The notes under the pieces were generated by a model, which saw only the letters and a list, made by a program, of their open reading frames with translations, had not been told where the DNA came from and searched no databases. A DNA stretch of 64,000 bases from Arthrospiribacter ruber (GTDB lineage Bacteria > Bacteroidota > Bacteroidia > Cytophagales > Cyclobacteriaceae). The translations under genes and the position numbers were made by a program. The DNA lies in NCBI RefSeq assembly GCF_019343195.1, contig NZ_RPHB01000001.1, positions 434,001-498,000 of the forward strand. The letters are read 5' to 3'. Shown piece after piece: positions 45,548 through 56,623 of this stretch; within the stretch, counting starts at the first letter, position 1; each line of letters starts with the position of its first letter.

Positions 45548-47974
45548 ATGCTTAAAAACTATTTAAAAATATTCGTTAGGAATCTTAAGAAAAACCCCGC
45601 TTACATGATGATCAATATACTTGGCCTATCTGTGGGTATGGCTGCAAGTATATTGATTTTTCTTTTTATTCAGCATGAATTGAGTTATGACAAGTATCAT
45701 GAAAATTCAGATAGAATTTATAGGGTCTCCAGATCTTTTTTTTCCCAGAATGGAGAAGTCAACCTTCATCTCGGGCATTTAGCCCCTCCATTTGGACCTT
45801 TGATAAAATCTGACTTTAGCCAGGAAATCGATGAGGTGGTAAGGGTGATCAATACTGAAGTCGTTCTTAAGGATGAGGACAAGGTTTTTGAAGAAAAGAA
45901 GCTGTATTTTTCTGATCCAGAGGTTTTCAAAGTTTTTTCATGGAAGATGTTGGAAGGGGATCCCTTGGAAGCTTTGAGCTTTCCAGATGGTATGGTGATT
46001 TCGGAAAGTATGGCCAAAAAATATTTTGGAAATGCTGACCCAATTGGTAAAAGCCTTGAATTGAAAATCGGACAGGTTTCTTCCAATATGCAAGTGAGAG
46101 GCTTGATGCAGGATATTCCGGATAACTCACACTTCAAGCCGGATTTTCTGGTCTCTATGGAGTTGGTTACTGATTTTTATGGCGGTTATGAAGCCATGAT
46201 GCAAAATTTCGGTTCAAATAACTTTGGAACCTACATCTTGCTTAGTGAGGGAGTGGACCCCGACAACATCAGTGCTCAGATTCCGGCCTTTCTCAACAGG
46301 CATATCAATGTAGGTGATGGTGGCACACCTCCAGCTTCTTGGACCAATCTCCACCTTTGGCCTATCACCGATATTCACCTTCATTCCAATCTTGACTCTG
46401 AACTGGAACCGAACAGTAGCATTGAATATGTGTATATCTATGCTGCTATTGCCATTTTTATCCTACTGATAGCCTGTGTCAACTTTATGAATCTGGCTAC
46501 TGCAAGGTCTGCCAAAAGAGCTTTGGAAGTAGGATTGAGGAAAGTGATGGGTGCGGACAGAAAATTGTTAGTGGGACAATTTATGAGTGAAACCATTATT
46601 ATGACATTTTTGGCACTTGTGATGGCTTTTCTTCTTGCAGTATTGACACTTCCTTTTTTCTCCGATTTCACAGGTAAGGCACTCTCTATCAACTTACTGA
46701 AAAATCCCGAATACCTCTTGGGAATGATGGGATTAGTGATCATTGTAGGGGTTTTGGCAGGCAGCTACCCTTCACTTTTCCTCTCAGGGTTTCAGCCTGT
46801 AAAAGTTTTAAAAGGCACATATAAAATAGGCTCTATTCATGAAAAATTCCGTTCTGGACTTGTTGTAGGACAATTTGCCATTTCTATTGTTCTGATTGTA
46901 GCGGTATTGGTTGTTGTCAATCAGCTGGATTATATGAAAAACAAAGATCTTGGATTCCAGAAGGATCAGGTGATTGTTCTGCCTGCATTCGAAGACTTTG
47001 TGGAAAATTTCGAAACTTTAAAAGACAGGTACCTCCAACATGAGGGCATAGAGAATTTAGCGCTTGCCTCAAGGGTGCCATCTGGCCGGCTCCTGGATTC
47101 ACAGGGTGCCAAGGCAGAAGTCAATGGAGAGCTGACTACCATGGATATCAGACTGGCAGATATCCATGTCAGCCATTCATTTATGGAAACTTTCGGGATT
47201 CAAATGGCTTCAGGAAGGGATTTCAACTACCAGCTTGCTTCGGACAGCACTGAGGCTTTTTTGATCAATCAGTCTGCAGTAAGGGCCATAGGCTGGAGAA
47301 GTGATGAGGATGCAGTTGGAAAGGCTCTACACTACGGCAACAGAAGGGGCTATATAGTAGGAGTGGTCAAAGATTTTCATTTTGAATCCCTTCATCAGCC
47401 CATAAGTCCAATGGTTTTTATGGTTCCTACTGATAGGTTCAACAGCGTAGCTTTCAGAATCAATAAAGACAGGTCTGAAGAGACCATAGCCTACCTGAGG
47501 GAAGAATGGACTGCCTTGAAGCCGGATTTTCCTTTTAATTATTATGCTGTGGCAGATAGGTTTGATCAACAGTATGAGGCGGAAGAGAGAGTGGGTACTG
47601 TTTTTGGTTTTTTTGCGGGCCTGGCCATACTTATATCCGTTTTGGGACTGTTTGGGCTATCTGCCTATGCTACAGAGCAGCGGACCAAAGAAATCGGTGT
47701 AAGAAAAGTAATGGGGGCAAGTATAGGAAGTATTGTCCTCCTGCTAGGAAAAGACTTCTTGAAGCTCGTCCTTTTAGGCTTTCTCTTTGCCATTCCAATT
47801 GCATGGTATGGCATGAATTCTTGGTTGGATGGCTTTGCCTATAGTATAGGGGTTTCCTGGGCTGTTTTTTTGATTGCTGGAGTGATAGCAGCATTCATTG
47901 CAACACTTACAGTTAGTTCTCAATCTATCAAGGCTGCGATGATCAACCCTGTCAAGGCATTCAAAGTAGATTAA
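45548..47974 (+). CDS. FtsX/MacB-type ABC permease (first of two)
   Basis: 808 residues, two permease halves with a periplasmic MacB-PCD domain between the first helix and the helices of each half. Hydrophobic segments at about 20-40, 295-318, 345-370, 387-410, then about 435-455, 695-720, 735-755 and 775-800. Conserved RSAKRALEVGLRKVMGADR and later QRTKEIGVRKVMGASIGS are the FtsX coupling regions before the helices. Such permeases in Bacteroidota export small molecules or lipoproteins or sense antimicrobials. No ATPase gene is next to it. It is 48 bp upstream of a paralogue. Confidence 0.92.
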   Translation: MLKNYLKIFVRNLKKNPAYMMINILGLSVGMAASILIFLFIQHELSYDKYHENSDRIYRVSRSFFSQNGEVNLHLGHLAPPFGPLIKSDFSQEIDEVVRVINTEVVLKDEDKVFEEKKLYFSDPEVFKVFSWKMLEGDPLEALSFPDGMVISESMAKKYFGNADPIGKSLELKIGQVSSNMQVRGLMQDIPDNSHFKPDFLVSMELVTDFYGGYEAMMQNFGSNNFGTYILLSEGVDPDNISAQIPAFLNRHINVGDGGTPPASWTNLHLWPITDIHLHSNLDSELEPNSSIEYVYIYAAIAIFILLIACVNFMNLATARSAKRALEVGLRKVMGADRKLLVGQFMSETIIMTFLALVMAFLLAVLTLPFFSDFTGKALSINLLKNPEYLLGMMGLVIIVGVLAGSYPSLFLSGFQPVKVLKGTYKIGSIHEKFRSGLVVGQFAISIVLIVAVLVVVNQLDYMKNKDLGFQKDQVIVLPAFEDFVENFETLKDRYLQHEGIENLALASRVPSGRLLDSQGAKAEVNGELTTMDIRLADIHVSHSFMETFGIQMASGRDFNYQLASDSTEAFLINQSAVRAIGWRSDEDAVGKALHYGNRRGYIVGVVKDFHFESLHQPISPMVFMVPTDRFNSVAFRINKDRSEETIAYLREEWTALKPDFPFNYYAVADRFDQQYEAEERVGTVFGFFAGLAILISVLGLFGLSAYATEQRTKEIGVRKVMGASIGSIVLLLGKDFLKLVLLGFLFAIPIAWYGMNSWLDGFAYSIGVSWAVFLIAGVIAAFIATLTVSSQSIKAAMINPVKAFKVD

Positions 47975-48022
47975 GTTAAAAAGAGAAGATAGGGCATAAC
48001 ATCGGTAAATTAGGATCTCATC

Positions 48023-50428
48023 ATGTTCAAAAACTATTTTAAAATCGCTATACGAAACCTCGTTAAGCGGAAAGGTTTCACCTTAATAAATATGGTCAGC
48101 CTTGCCTTGGGGCTGACAGGTGGGATTTTTATGCTGATCTATACTTTGGATGAATTTTCTTTTGACAACTTCCATCATTATGGTGAGAGGATTTACCGTG
48201 TCAATACCGTATTTGTAGATTCAAAAACAGGGAATGAAAGCTATAACAGCACCAATGCTTGGCCTGTAGGCAAAATTCTGGAATCAGACTTTCCGGAAGT
48301 CGAAAATGTGGTTTATACCATTACTTGGCCTAAGCTGGATGTAAAGGCAGATGAGGAAACACTCAGCCCAAGAATGGCCTATGTTACGGAATCTTTTTTT
48401 GACGTTTTTTCTTTCGAACAACTCAAGGGGTCACCATCTTCTGCTTTATCCCAACCTTATCAGGCCGTCATCACTGAAACCATGGAAAGCCGGATGTTCA
48501 AAGGGAAGGATGGATTGGGCCAGGAATTTTTCCTCGCCGATTCCATAGCAGTTAAGGTAGGTGCGGTGGTCAAAGATGCTCCTGAAAATTCACACATTCA
48601 ATTTGAAGTATTGCTATCACAATCCACCTTCGAAAGACTTGTAGGATTAGAGGATTACATGACTGGTTGGGGAAACATCAACATGACCAACTACCTGATG
48701 CTTCGTGAAGGAACTGATGCGGAATCTTTCAAGGAGAAAGCCAGGTCTGTCTATATGGATCATGTAGGGGACATGATGCGCTCTTGGGGTTCAGAGGCAT
48801 TTTTGAAATTTGAACCAATGAAGGATATCTATCTCAGGTCACAGGCAGGCAATTCACTTGGTTCCTTAGGAAGTATTGAAAGAGTTTACATGGTCTTGGG
48901 GATATGTCTATTTACAATTCTGTTGGCCTGTATCAATTTCATCAACCTGTCCACGGCAAGGTCTGTAGATAGGTTTAAAGAAGTAGGTTTGAGAAAGGTC
49001 GTGGGTTCATCCAGGTCAGCGCTGATCATTCAATTTATGACAGAAGCATTTTTACTTACAGCCTTAGGTTTATTTATCGCCCTATTGTTGGCATCTCTTG
49101 TAATGCCTGTTTTCAATGAGTTGGTCAACAAAACCTACAGCTTGGAAAATCTTTTGACCGTAGAAATCGCCTTGGGACTTTTTGTATTGATTTTAATGAT
49201 CAGCTTGCTGGCAGGATACTATCCATCTGTATACCTGTCGGGATTGCAGCCGGTCAAAATACTTAAAGGGAAATTTTCACCAGGAAGTACAGGAGTAAGT
49301 TTGAGGAAGTCATTGGTGGTTTTCCAGTTTTTCATTTCTGTTTCACTGGCTTTAGGCACACTTGTAGTACTCAACCAACTGGATTATATGCAGGAGAAGG
49401 AGTTAGGTTTTGCTAAAGATGAAATACTGGTGGTCAATGCCTCCAAAATACCCAAAAACCGGATTGAAAGTCTCAAAAATGAAATGGTCAATATTGCCGG
49501 AATTCAAGGTGTTACCTATAGTAATGGAATTCCAGGAAGACCTGGATGGATAGGTCAAATTGCATACCCTGAGGGAAGGGAAACCGAAAATCCAGTGTCA
49601 GTGGAGTACCTTTCGGTGGATGAAGACTACATGAATACCATGGACTTGCAAATAGTTTCGGGGAGGTTTTTTGACCCTGAGAGAGAAACAGATAGACTTG
49701 AAGGCCTGGTGTTGAACGAGAGGGCAGTAAAACTGTTTGGTTGGGATACTCCTGAAGAGGCCTTGGGCCAAAAGATAGTGTCTCCTTCTACCACTCCACA
49801 AGGGACTGTTATTGGAGTGGTGAAAGATTACCACCAACTGGGCCTTCAAAATTCTATTCATGGAATTGCCTTGGATTGGGCTCCAGACTATTCGTATTGG
49901 CTTTCTTTACGGTTTGATCCTGCTCAAACAGCTAACATCATTGCCAATCTACAAGGGAAATGGGCTTCTGACTTTGCTGGGGCTGATTTCAAATACTTTT
50001 TCTTAAATGAAGACTTTGAGCGGCTTTACCAAGCTGAACTCAGAATGGCTAAAATGTTCAGGCTGTTCGCAGGACTGACATTGTTGGTTTCATTGATAGG
50101 TCTGCTGGGGCTGGTTTCCTTTATGATTCAATCCAGATCCAAGGAAATGAGTATCCGCAAAGTTTTGGGAGCCGGAGTTCCGCAAATAGTCTATACCTTG
50201 TCAAAAGAATTTATTCTTCTGGTGATAATAGCCTCGGTTTTAGCACTGCCAGTTGCTTGGTTTTTTGGTAAAGAATGGCTGCAGAATTTTGCCTACAGAT
50301 CCAATATCAATTTTGTCAACTTCTTTGTGGTAATTACCGGATCCATCCTCATCACATTCGCAGTCGTTGGATTGCAAGCCCTCAAAGCAGCCTTTGGCAA
50401 TACTGTAAGTGGCTTGAGAAGTGAATAA
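48023..50428 (+). CDS. FtsX/MacB-type ABC permease (second of two)
   Basis: 801 residues, same architecture as the preceding permease: the N-terminal KNYFKIAIRNLVKRKGFTLI signature, MacB-PCD periplasmic domain, FtsX helices in two sets, and the coupling segments FKEVGLRKVVGSSRSA and KEMSIRKVLGAGVPQ. The pair probably arose by tandem duplication and may form a heterodimer. They lie in one likely operon with a 48-bp gap. Their ATPase must be encoded elsewhere; the MacB-type ATPase at 17.8 kb is one candidate. Confidence 0.92.
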   Translation: MFKNYFKIAIRNLVKRKGFTLINMVSLALGLTGGIFMLIYTLDEFSFDNFHHYGERIYRVNTVFVDSKTGNESYNSTNAWPVGKILESDFPEVENVVYTITWPKLDVKADEETLSPRMAYVTESFFDVFSFEQLKGSPSSALSQPYQAVITETMESRMFKGKDGLGQEFFLADSIAVKVGAVVKDAPENSHIQFEVLLSQSTFERLVGLEDYMTGWGNINMTNYLMLREGTDAESFKEKARSVYMDHVGDMMRSWGSEAFLKFEPMKDIYLRSQAGNSLGSLGSIERVYMVLGICLFTILLACINFINLSTARSVDRFKEVGLRKVVGSSRSALIIQFMTEAFLLTALGLFIALLLASLVMPVFNELVNKTYSLENLLTVEIALGLFVLILMISLLAGYYPSVYLSGLQPVKILKGKFSPGSTGVSLRKSLVVFQFFISVSLALGTLVVLNQLDYMQEKELGFAKDEILVVNASKIPKNRIESLKNEMVNIAGIQGVTYSNGIPGRPGWIGQIAYPEGRETENPVSVEYLSVDEDYMNTMDLQIVSGRFFDPERETDRLEGLVLNERAVKLFGWDTPEEALGQKIVSPSTTPQGTVIGVVKDYHQLGLQNSIHGIALDWAPDYSYWLSLRFDPAQTANIIANLQGKWASDFAGADFKYFFLNEDFERLYQAELRMAKMFRLFAGLTLLVSLIGLLGLVSFMIQSRSKEMSIRKVLGAGVPQIVYTLSKEFILLVIIASVLALPVAWFFGKEWLQNFAYRSNINFVNFFVVITGSILITFAVVGLQALKAAFGNTVSGLRSE

Positions 50429-50465
50429 GTCAATTTGGAAGTAAACGGAAGGAGATACAAATTCT

Positions 50466-51524
50466 TTAATTTCCGTTTTCTTCCAGATAAAAGCTCCTTA
50501 AAATATATTGTAATTGCTCATATTCTATCAAAAAGGCATCATGACCGGCAGAGGAATGGATCTCCCGATAACTCCCCTTTTGTACATGATTGGCAATGTA
50601 TTGGGATTCTTCTTTTAAGAAAAGAACATCTTTGTCCACCCCTATAGCAAGCACTTTGGAAGGAATGCCAGATAGTGCCGAGGCAGTGCCTCCTCTTCCT
50701 CTTCCCACATCATGGCTGTCCATGGCTTTGGTCAAGAGCCAATAGGAAAAAGCATTGAACCTGTTGGCCAGCTTTTGACCCTGATAACGGAGGTAGGAGG
50801 ATATTCTGAAATTGTCCAGTTTGTCTTCTTTTTCGGATTGCTTATTTTGAAAATCCTCCGGATGCCTATAGGAAAGCATAGCTATGGCACGGGCAGCTTC
50901 CAGCCCTTTCTTACCTGCTTCAGCTTTGTTTTCTCCCCAAGAACTGTCCGATTCAATAGCCATTCTTTGGGTCTCATTGAAGCCTATTGTCCAGGGAGAA
51001 GTCTTGGCATTAGAAGCCAGGATTATGCTGTGCTTTACTTTTTCCTGAAGCATATATGCCCATTCCAAGCCTACCTGTCCACCCAGGGAACCGCCTATGA
51101 GTGTGTGAATGGAAGATATTCCCAAATGTTTCCGGAGTATTTCCAGACTTCGGGCCATGTCTCTGGTAGTCAGACTGGGGAAATCATAATAATAAGGCTT
51201 TTGGTTTTTCGGGTTTTCGGATAGTGGGTTGGTCGATCCATAGCAACTCCCCAATAGATTGGCACAGACAATAAAATGCTTGGTAGGGTCGAAAAATTTA
51301 TCCTCTCCTATGAGGCCCGACCACCATTCTTCTACATTGGCATCTCCTGTCAGGGCATGAATGACCCAGATGACATTGTCCTTTGCAGTAGTCAGATGAC
51401 CTCTTGTGGTATAGGCAATTTCAAAATTTTCCAAGGTTTCCCCTGACTCCAATTCCAGGATGCCTTCATGTCTGTAGCATTCTTCTGCCATATCTATTAT
51501 CAAGTAATTGCTTTCTAAATTCAT
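50466..51524 (-). CDS. metX: Homoserine O-acetyltransferase
   Basis: 352 residues, alpha/beta-hydrolase. It transfers acetyl (or succinyl, in some lineages) to homoserine as the first step of methionine synthesis. Visible features: HALTGDANVEEWW, NLLGSCYGSTNP, the nucleophile Ser in IGGSLGGQVGLEW, the Asp in GVDKDVLF and the His in SAGHDAFLIEY. Length is typical of MetX. It follows metY after 68 bp, separated by a perfect hairpin, and they should share the SAM-riboswitch-controlled transcript. Whether it prefers acetyl- or succinyl-CoA is not decided by these motifs. Confidence 0.93.
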   Translation of the reverse strand: MNLESNYLIIDMAEECYRHEGILELESGETLENFEIAYTTRGHLTTAKDNVIWVIHALTGDANVEEWWSGLIGEDKFFDPTKHFIVCANLLGSCYGSTNPLSENPKNQKPYYYDFPSLTTRDMARSLEILRKHLGISSIHTLIGGSLGGQVGLEWAYMLQEKVKHSIILASNAKTSPWTIGFNETQRMAIESDSSWGENKAEAGKKGLEAARAIAMLSYRHPEDFQNKQSEKEDKLDNFRISSYLRYQGQKLANRFNAFSYWLLTKAMDSHDVGRGRGGTASALSGIPSKVLAIGVDKDVLFLKEESQYIANHVQKGSYREIHSSAGHDAFLIEYEQLQYILRSFYLEENGN

Positions 51525-51543
51525 AAGCCTTTTTCAATCAGAG

Positions 51544-51581
51544 TGTGGATTCCTTCTGGTTTTGGTCAGAAGGAATCCACA
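51544..51581 (-). other. Perfect 15-bp intercistronic hairpin between metY and metX
   Basis: Arms TGTGGATTCCTTCTG (51544-51558) and CAGAAGGAATCCACA (51567-51581) with an 8-nt loop. No T-tract follows on the transcribed strand, so it is not a standard terminator. It may stabilise the metY mRNA or reduce read-through into metX. Confidence 0.7.
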
Positions 51582-51592
51582 GGTATTTATTT

Positions 51593-52915
<1,323 letters not shown>

Positions 52916-53078
52916 TTATGAGAAATGGTTTGATAAATTCGGTTCAAGAGAAGCAATATGCTGATGTGAAAATCACTTACAGCACATACAAATGCCAGAG
53001 CACATGTGATTGAACTGATAAATCTGCTTTGCTAAATGTTGTGGAGTTTTCCTTTTAAGTAAATTCATTGTTAGAAGA

Positions 53079-53187
53079 ATTTATATTTCCGGTAGACAAT
53101 GTTTTCAACCGGCAGGAATTGGCACCTTGGATTTTCCAGGTTGCCAGAGGGTCAATGAGCCTGTCTCTCGCCTCTTCTTTATAAATC
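53079..53187 (-). promoter_or_regulatory. SAM-I (S-box) riboswitch controlling metY-metX
   Basis: Read on the minus strand, the element shows the S-box order: closing stem ATTTATA paired with TATAAAT, then AAGAAGAGGCGAGAGACAG, GGCTCATTGACCCTCTGGC, the invariant GGCAACC (53139-53145) and the core GGTGCCAATTCC (53115-53126) followed by TGCC. This is the classical SAM-I consensus of methionine genes. It should lower metY-metX expression when S-adenosylmethionine is plentiful. No terminator hairpin with a T-tract is obvious between aptamer and gene, so the switch may act on translation or through another fold. Confidence 0.88.
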
Positions 53188-53372
53188 CCAACACATAAAA
53201 AGTGAAAGGATGCCACAAAGAAAAAAGGAGGACATGGAAATTGCAAGCGCAATGGCAAAAGATTTTGCAAAACTTTATCAATGGGGATGATTTGAACTGG
53301 CTGACAAACTTTTATGGACCTGATTATTTGAAAAACAGGTTCCATCTACATTATTATAATTCAATTTTTTAA

Positions 53373-53405
53373 AAAAAGACCAGTCTGACATTGACTGGTC
53401 TTTTT
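53373..53405. terminator. Bidirectional terminator between pntB and the metY leader
   Basis: Perfect 13-bp stem AAAAAGACCAGTC / GACTGGTCTTTTT, loop of seven, T-tract on both strands. It ends pntB transcription and insulates the metY promoter. Confidence 0.88.
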
Positions 53406-53511
53406 GATAGTTTAATAAGATTGATGACCTGAAAGACCTTTAGTCTTTGCTCAGGAATTATATGGTTTTATAAGAAGAACGAAGCTTTAACAACAAAACT
53501 TCACTCTCTTT

Positions 53512-54915
53512 TCAGACCTCTTTGACCTCTGCAGCAAGTTTTTGGAGACTGTTTTTGGCATCTCCAAAAAGCATCCTTGTTTTAGGATAAAAGAACAGTT
53601 CATTCTCAATTCCTGCATACCCTGAGCTCATTCCTCTTTTCATGATGATGACATTTTTGGCCTGATCCACTTCCAGGATTGGCATGCCATAAATAGGGGA
53701 GGCGGGATCATTTTTGGCAGCAGGATTGACCACATCATTGGCACCGATGACGACTACCACATCGGTATTGGCCAGTCTTGGATTGATCTCTTCCATCTCC
53801 TGAAGTCGTTCGTAGGGTACATCAGCTTCCGCCAACAGCACATTCATGTGCCCCGGCATTCTTCCTGCTACAGGGTGAATGGCATAATTAACCTCTACTC
53901 CTTTTTCTTCCAGAAGCTTTTCAAGCTCGTGGCAAATGTGCTGCGCTTGTGCAACTGCCAATCCATATCCTGGGACAATTACTACAGATTGAGAATAGGA
54001 CAAAAGAACAGCTGTATCTGATAAACTGATTTCCCTGACAGTCTGGTCACCTTCAGCTGACTTTCCTGCACCGGCAGCAGTGGCGCCAAAAGCTCCCAAT
54101 AGTACATTGGTCAAGGAGCGGTTCATGGCTTTGCACATCAAAATGGTCAAAATGGTACCTGCTGAACCCACGAGAATTCCTCCTGTCAACATGGCTTTAT
54201 TGTCATATAGAAAACCTCCAAAGGCAGCTGCCATCCCTGTGAAAGAGTTGAGCAGGGAAATGACGACAGGCATATCCGCACCTCCAATCGGCATCACAAA
54301 CAAGACTCCATATATCAAGGCTACTCCCAAGAGAATGTAAAACATCAATGGGTCTGATCCTGCATACATCTGGAAAGCAATCAGAATTACAATTCCTAAA
54401 AGTAGCAGCATATTCACAGCCTGATTCATGGGTAATACGCGGTCTTTTATTTTACCTTCCAATTTTCCATAAGCAATCAGGGAGCCTGAAAATGAAACAG
54501 AACCTATAAGTAAGCCCAATAGCATCACGAGCAATTCCCCGTCAAATCCGGTTATTTGTAGGTGTTGGTGGTGTTGAAATTCTATAATGGCAATTAGGGC
54601 AGCACAGGCACCTCCCATACCGTTGAAAAAGGAAACCATCTGTGGCATTGCTGTCATTTGTACTTTTTTGGCCATGATGGTTCCTATGACCGTACCCACT
54701 ACCAGACCGAGAAAGATGAGCCCGTAGTTAAGCCCTTTAGTGGCATCAAAATCCTGATAAAGGACCAAAGTGGCCACCACAGCTATCCCCATTCCTGCTG
54801 CTGCAAGCAGATTTCCCTTTCTGGCGGAATCGGGATGGGAAAGCATTTTCAGACCCAAGATAAAGGTCAAAGAAGCTATCAGGTAGCTTATTTCCAGAAT
54901 ATTGAGACTGATCAT
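53512..54915 (-). CDS. pntB: NAD(P)+ transhydrogenase subunit beta
   Basis: 467 residues. N-terminal half with about nine membrane helices (proton channel), C-terminal NADP(H)-binding domain with VIVPGYGLAVAQAQHICHEL, HPVAGRMPGHMNVLLAEADV and the VVVIGANDVVNPAAKNDP segment. The enzyme couples proton import to hydride transfer from NADH to NADP+, supplying NADPH for biosynthesis. It overlaps pntA2 by 4 bp, and the three pnt genes form one operon in the order alpha-1, alpha-2, beta. The terminator at 53373 follows. Confidence 0.95.
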   Translation of the reverse strand: MISLNILEISYLIASLTFILGLKMLSHPDSARKGNLLAAAGMGIAVVATLVLYQDFDATKGLNYGLIFLGLVVGTVIGTIMAKKVQMTAMPQMVSFFNGMGGACAALIAIIEFQHHQHLQITGFDGELLVMLLGLLIGSVSFSGSLIAYGKLEGKIKDRVLPMNQAVNMLLLLGIVILIAFQMYAGSDPLMFYILLGVALIYGVLFVMPIGGADMPVVISLLNSFTGMAAAFGGFLYDNKAMLTGGILVGSAGTILTILMCKAMNRSLTNVLLGAFGATAAGAGKSAEGDQTVREISLSDTAVLLSYSQSVVIVPGYGLAVAQAQHICHELEKLLEEKGVEVNYAIHPVAGRMPGHMNVLLAEADVPYERLQEMEEINPRLANTDVVVVIGANDVVNPAAKNDPASPIYGMPILEVDQAKNVIIMKRGMSSGYAGIENELFFYPKTRMLFGDAKNSLQKLAAEVKEV

Positions 54916-55229
54916 GATTTCTTAGGTTTTTTCTTGAACATTTCGAGCATGCGGTCGGTGACCACAAATCCTCCTATTACATTGAGAGTCCCCACTACTA
55001 CTGCCAAAAAGCCAACCGTAAGGGCCGCATAATTGTCAGGAGAAGCCTGAAGCATGACTATAATAGCGCCTACCACAACTACGCCGTGAATGGCATTTGC
55101 TCCCGACATCAATGGGGTATGAAGAATGGCCGGTACATTGGAAATGACCTCCACGCCAAGTAGTATAGCCAAAATCAGGAAATAAACCATTTCCATATTT
55201 TGGCCTATATAATTGAGTAATTGTTCCAT
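54912..55229 (-). CDS. NAD(P)+ transhydrogenase subunit alpha-2 (membrane part)
   Basis: 105 residues, three to four hydrophobic segments (about 14-34, 45-57 and 66-92), corresponding to the C-terminal membrane portion of E. coli PntA. The split of PntA into two proteins is common in Bacteroidota and Rhodospirillum-type enzymes. It lies between alpha-1 and beta, with a 4-bp overlap into pntB and a 2-bp gap to alpha-1. Confidence 0.92.
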   Translation of the reverse strand: MEQLLNYIGQNMEMVYFLILAILLGVEVISNVPAILHTPLMSGANAIHGVVVVGAIIVMLQASPDNYAALTVGFLAVVVGTLNVIGGFVVTDRMLEMFKKKPKKS

Positions 55230-55231
55230 GG

Positions 55232-56356
55232 TTAAGTGTTTTGGATTTGGATGATACGCGGGCTAATGGCCTTACCTTCATGGCAGACACAGGTACCTGT
55301 GACGATGTCGTCCTCAAAATTCAGGTGAAGGTTCCCGTCTTTAATGATCAATTTGAGAAAATTCAGGTAGTTTTTGCCGTACATCTTGCTGGCGTCCTGT
55401 GGCATGGATGCGGCAAGGTTACCTACACCTACTATTCTGACTCCGTTGACTTCTACGGTCTGATCAGGTTGCGATAGTGCGCAATTGCCCCCCGATGATG
55501 CGGCCAGGTCAATGACTACAGCCCCGGGTTTCATGGCCCTGACTGTTCTTTCTTCTACCAATAATGGGGCTTTTCTTCCTGGAATCTGCGCAGTGGTAAT
55601 GATCACATCCGCTTTCAGGGCATGTTCATGGATGGTGTCTTTTTGCCTTTGGAGAAACTCCTCGGATTGCTCGACAGCATACCCACCGGCATCCTTATCT
55701 TCTGTGGCACCTTCCACGTCAACAAATTTTGCCCCCAAAGACAACACTTCTTCTTTGGCAGCTTGCCTTACATCAAAAGCAAACACGCTCGCTCCAAGTC
55801 TTCTTGCCGTAGCAATGGCCTGAAGCCCTGCTACTCCTGCCCCCAAGATGAGAACCCGGGAAGGGGTAATGCTCCCTGCTGCGGTCATAAACATCGGGAA
55901 AAAACGGGGGAGCAGGTCAGCAGCCATCAACACTGCCTTGTAACCTGTCACTGTGGCCATGGAAGACAGTACATCCATGGATTGAGCACGGGTAGTTCTG
56001 GGAACCAGCTCCATACTGAATGCTGTCTTCTTCTCTGCAATCAGGTAATCCCTGAGTTGACTGTCATACAAAGCATTCATTTGCCCCATCAAGACTGCGC
56101 CGCTTTTTGTCTTTGCAATCTCTAAAGGACTTAATGGCTGTATGCCAATAAGGATGTCTGCCTGGCTGAGCAGCTCCTCTCTGCTTTTGATGGAAGCTCC
56201 GACCTCTTGGTAGCTTGGGTCAGTGGCAAAAGCAGTGTTTCCGGCAGCTTGTTCTACCTGTACCTCTGCCCCCCATGAAAGCAATGTTTTGACGGCCTCT
56301 GGAAGCATGGCAACCCGTGACTCTTCCTTCGGTTCTTTTAGAATTCCAATAATCAT
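55232..56356 (-). CDS. pntA: NAD(P)+ transhydrogenase subunit alpha-1 (NAD-binding part)
   Basis: 374 residues, soluble NAD(H)-binding domain. Evidence: the IGILKEPKEESRVAMLPEAV start, AMELVPRTTRAQSMDVLSSM, and the Rossmann motif RVLILGAGVAGLQAIATARR, followed by GASVFAFDVR. It faces the cytoplasm and donates hydride to the beta subunit. First gene of the three-gene pnt operon; the C-terminal membrane part is a separate gene. Confidence 0.95.
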   Translation of the reverse strand: MIIGILKEPKEESRVAMLPEAVKTLLSWGAEVQVEQAAGNTAFATDPSYQEVGASIKSREELLSQADILIGIQPLSPLEIAKTKSGAVLMGQMNALYDSQLRDYLIAEKKTAFSMELVPRTTRAQSMDVLSSMATVTGYKAVLMAADLLPRFFPMFMTAAGSITPSRVLILGAGVAGLQAIATARRLGASVFAFDVRQAAKEEVLSLGAKFVDVEGATEDKDAGGYAVEQSEEFLQRQKDTIHEHALKADVIITTAQIPGRKAPLLVEERTVRAMKPGAVVIDLAASSGGNCALSQPDQTVEVNGVRIVGVGNLAASMPQDASKMYGKNYLNFLKLIIKDGNLHLNFEDDIVTGTCVCHEGKAISPRIIQIQNT

Positions 56357-56623
56357 GATTTGGAAATAGGTTTGAGAAATTATATTTTAAGAAAATCACT
56401 TTGAGGGCTAAACTATCAAAAACTTTCCAAAAAGGTGGGGTTTTTTATGATGGAATGGACATGTTATCCCAAATTTTTGATTTTTTGTCTCTAAAATTGA
56501 TAGAATTCCCAAAAAATAGTGAATTCCAAATATTCAAAACCACTGTCCCAAATTTTCTTTGGACAAGAAATATCAGTTTATGATTAAATTGAAAACACTC
56601 TTCATCGTTTTTTGCCTGTTGAT

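Noticed and set aside
53055-53345. A 96-codon minus-strand frame in the metY leader
   Set aside because: It runs through the SAM-I aptamer, has no recognisable protein features, and its conserved parts are RNA motifs.
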